Positions 62,776 through 64,000 of a DNA stretch of 64,000 bases are shown one piece after another. Under the pieces are notes generated by a model. The model made no database searches. It worked only from the letters and a program-made list of their open reading frames with translations, and was not told the DNA's origin. Location: positions 186,001 through 250,000 of the forward strand of contig JAXLQL010000008.1 in the NCBI GenBank assembly GCA_046331625.1, read 5' to 3'. A program made the translations under genes and the position numbers. Origin of the DNA: JAXLQL01 sp046331625 (lineage in GTDB: Bacteria; Acidobacteriota; Terriglobia; Bryobacterales; Bryobacteraceae). The first letter of the stretch is position 1; every line of letters begins with the position of its first letter.

Positions 62776-63738
62776 TCACACAGAGCGCTTGAGCGACCCC
62801 GGTGCGACCCCGGCCGTTCGCTTGAATGCCCGGCTAAACGCGGCTTCGGATTCGTAACCGAAGCGAATCGCGACCTCACTCACCGTTGCGTTTTCCTTCG
62901 CGAGCATCGCGCCGGCCAAACGCATGCGTAGCCGCGTCACGTATTGCATCGGGGTTTCGCCCACGAGTTCCACGAATCGCGCGGCAAAAGCCGCACGCGA
63001 CATCGACGCTGTCTCCGCGAGAGATTGTACCGTCCACTTGATGGCCGGGTCGCGATGAATGGCGATGATCGCCCTGCCCAGATGCGGATCCTTCAACGCG
63101 CCCAGCCAACCTGGCAGCGACGCCGCATCCTGCTCGAGCCACGCACGGATGGCTTGAATTACGAGCACGTCAGCGAGCCTGGTGACGATTGTCTCGCCGC
63201 CGGGGCGGAGTGCCCGCGCCTCTTCGGCCATCAGTTTGAGCGTGTTCTGCATCCAACCGGAGTGCGGCAGCCGCGACGACTCGAGGTGAATGATATGCGG
63301 CAGTATCGCCACCAGGTCTTGCGCCGCCGGATGATCGAACTTTACGATTCCACAGATCAAGGTTGCCGGAGGTCCCTTGCCGCCATAGCGGAGAAGAGCG
63401 TAGCGGTCGCCCACCATTGCGTGCGGCAGTTCGGTCACCACCGGAGTCGATACGGCTGCGCCTGCCGACAGCACATGCCCTTCTCCATGCGGCACGAGCA
63501 CGAAGTCGCCCGAGCGGAGTTCGACGCGCTTGAACCGGCGGAACTCGCTTCGGCTTTCGATCTGGCAACGGCCTTCGGTCAGCATGTGAAACCACAGGCA
63601 TCCAGCCATCGGCGGCATCTCCAGTCCCCACGGTTCCCGCAATTCGGAGCGGCAATAAAACGCTCCGGTCATGGAGAAAGAGTGGAGTGCCTCGGCGAAC
63701 GGGTCGGCTGGTGTCCAGGATGGCTGCCGGGATTGCAT
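62776..63738 (-). CDS. AraC-family transcriptional regulator with N-terminal cupin domain
   Basis: 320 residues. The N-terminal AraC-binding-like cupin (cupin_6 type) has MTGAFYCRSELREPWGLEMP, GCLWFHMLTEGRCQIESR and LRSGDFVLVPHGEGHVLSAG. The C-terminal HTH_18 pair has WTVQSLAETASMSRAAFAAR, FVELVGETPMQYVTRLRMRL and ATVSEVAIRFGYESEAAFSR, AFKRTAGVAPGSLKRS. The frame runs on to 63972, but the ATG at 63738 begins the family-like sequence. It is divergent from the NAD(P)-binding gene at 63881, which it probably regulates, as is common for this regulator-target layout. Confidence 0.9.
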   Translation of the reverse strand: MQSRQPSWTPADPFAEALHSFSMTGAFYCRSELREPWGLEMPPMAGCLWFHMLTEGRCQIESRSEFRRFKRVELRSGDFVLVPHGEGHVLSAGAAVSTPVVTELPHAMVGDRYALLRYGGKGPPATLICGIVKFDHPAAQDLVAILPHIIHLESSRLPHSGWMQNTLKLMAEEARALRPGGETIVTRLADVLVIQAIRAWLEQDAASLPGWLGALKDPHLGRAIIAIHRDPAIKWTVQSLAETASMSRAAFAARFVELVGETPMQYVTRLRMRLAGAMLAKENATVSEVAIRFGYESEAAFSRAFKRTAGVAPGSLKRSV

Positions 63739-63880
63739 TAGCTTCGTTATCCCATTCCTCGCGAGGCGGCGTCCACCTGGGTAGACGAACGAGCATGAGA
63801 TCTGGCGGATCTGCCATGGAAACGAGCGCCAAGCCATGGCACTCTGGACGCACGCCAACAGGGCGAGCGAAGGAGCGCAA

Positions 63881-64000
63881 ATGAAAGTCTTGGTATTGGG
63901 CGCGAACGGCGCGACGGGAGTTCTGGCGGTGAAGCACCTTTTACAACGTGGGCACGAAGTGACCGCCTTCACACGGCGGCGCGCGCAGATGGGCGAGGCA
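63881..64000 (+). CDS. NAD(P)-binding (NmrA/atypical SDR) protein, 5' part only
   Basis: Starts at an ATG preceded by AAGGAGCG and runs off the window. The 40 visible residues begin MKVLVLGANGATGVLAVKHL with the GxxGxxG dinucleotide motif, followed by LQRGHEVTAFTRRR, as in NAD(P)H-binding atypical SDRs. Substrate unknown. Confidence 0.85.
   Translation, partial: MKVLVLGANGATGVLAVKHLLQRGHEVTAFTRRRAQMGEA

Overview
The window looks like one contiguous piece of an Acidobacteriota chromosome, most likely from the Bryobacterales/Solibacter group. The reasons are family-level: high GC with many long antisense shadow frames; three Oar-type TonB-dependent receptors with an N-terminal carboxypeptidase-regulatory domain; an acidobacterial PadR regulator coupled to an ADOP-type (acidobacterial duplicated orphan permease) gene; a planctomycete/acidobacterial DUF1549-DUF1553 cytochrome paired with a DUF1501 protein; and a secreted PQQ dehydrogenase with a cytochrome c. 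No database search was possible, so family names rest on motifs I can read.

Layout. 0-5.4 kb: small Cys-rich protein, hemerythrin-like protein, secreted propeller-phosphoesterase, small membrane protein, Old Yellow Enzyme. 5.4-17.4 kb: two TonB receptors flanking a secreted seven-repeat FG-GAP protein, with two fused frameshifted terminase-like fragments beside it. 17.4-19.6 kb: gene-poor, with remnants, one small ORF and REP-like palindromes. 19.6-28.5 kb: cytochrome c plus frameshifted PQQ dehydrogenase, fungalysin-like M36 protease, and a three-gene BlaI / BlaR1-like M56 / secreted TonB_C module. 28.5-36.5 kb: DUF1501 and PSD1 pair, thiC, a frameshifted AlbA_2 regulator inside a cluster of three 59-nt direct repeats, and a CNNM/CBS protein. 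36.5-44.4 kb: penicillin-acylase-type amidase, third TonB receptor, SenB-family glycosyltransferase, GT2. 44.5-56.7 kb: PadR-ADOP, a hypothetical protein, tRNA-Ser(GCT), a secreted hypothetical protein, SnoaL-like protein, glutamate dehydrogenase, mutS, anmK and a Gfo/Idh/MocA oxidoreductase. 56.7-64 kb: sulfotransferase-like remnant, molybdenum hydroxylase large subunit, OPT transporter, UlaG-like hydrolase, AraC regulator and the start of an NAD(P)-binding protein.

How the genes fit together. Most of the content is envelope and scavenging biology: TonB receptors for bulky ligands, secreted protease, phosphoesterase and amidase, a PQQ/cytochrome oxidation chain, a peptide-type transporter and muropeptide recycling (anmK). 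Several pairs are translationally coupled through ATGA overlaps (BlaR1-like/TonB_C, PadR/ADOP, SnoaL/GDH, mutS/anmK, cyt c/PQQ, DUF1501/PSD1).

The most unusual signals are non-coding. They are (i) three 59-nt direct repeats with inverted ends marking off a regulator gene and a duplicated gene tail; (ii) a family of paired REP-like hairpins in intergenic spaces; (iii) repeated micro-duplications of gene 3' ends; and (iv) a recurrent arrangement with a -10 hexamer 6-9 nt before the start codon and no ribosome-binding site, suggesting leaderless transcripts.
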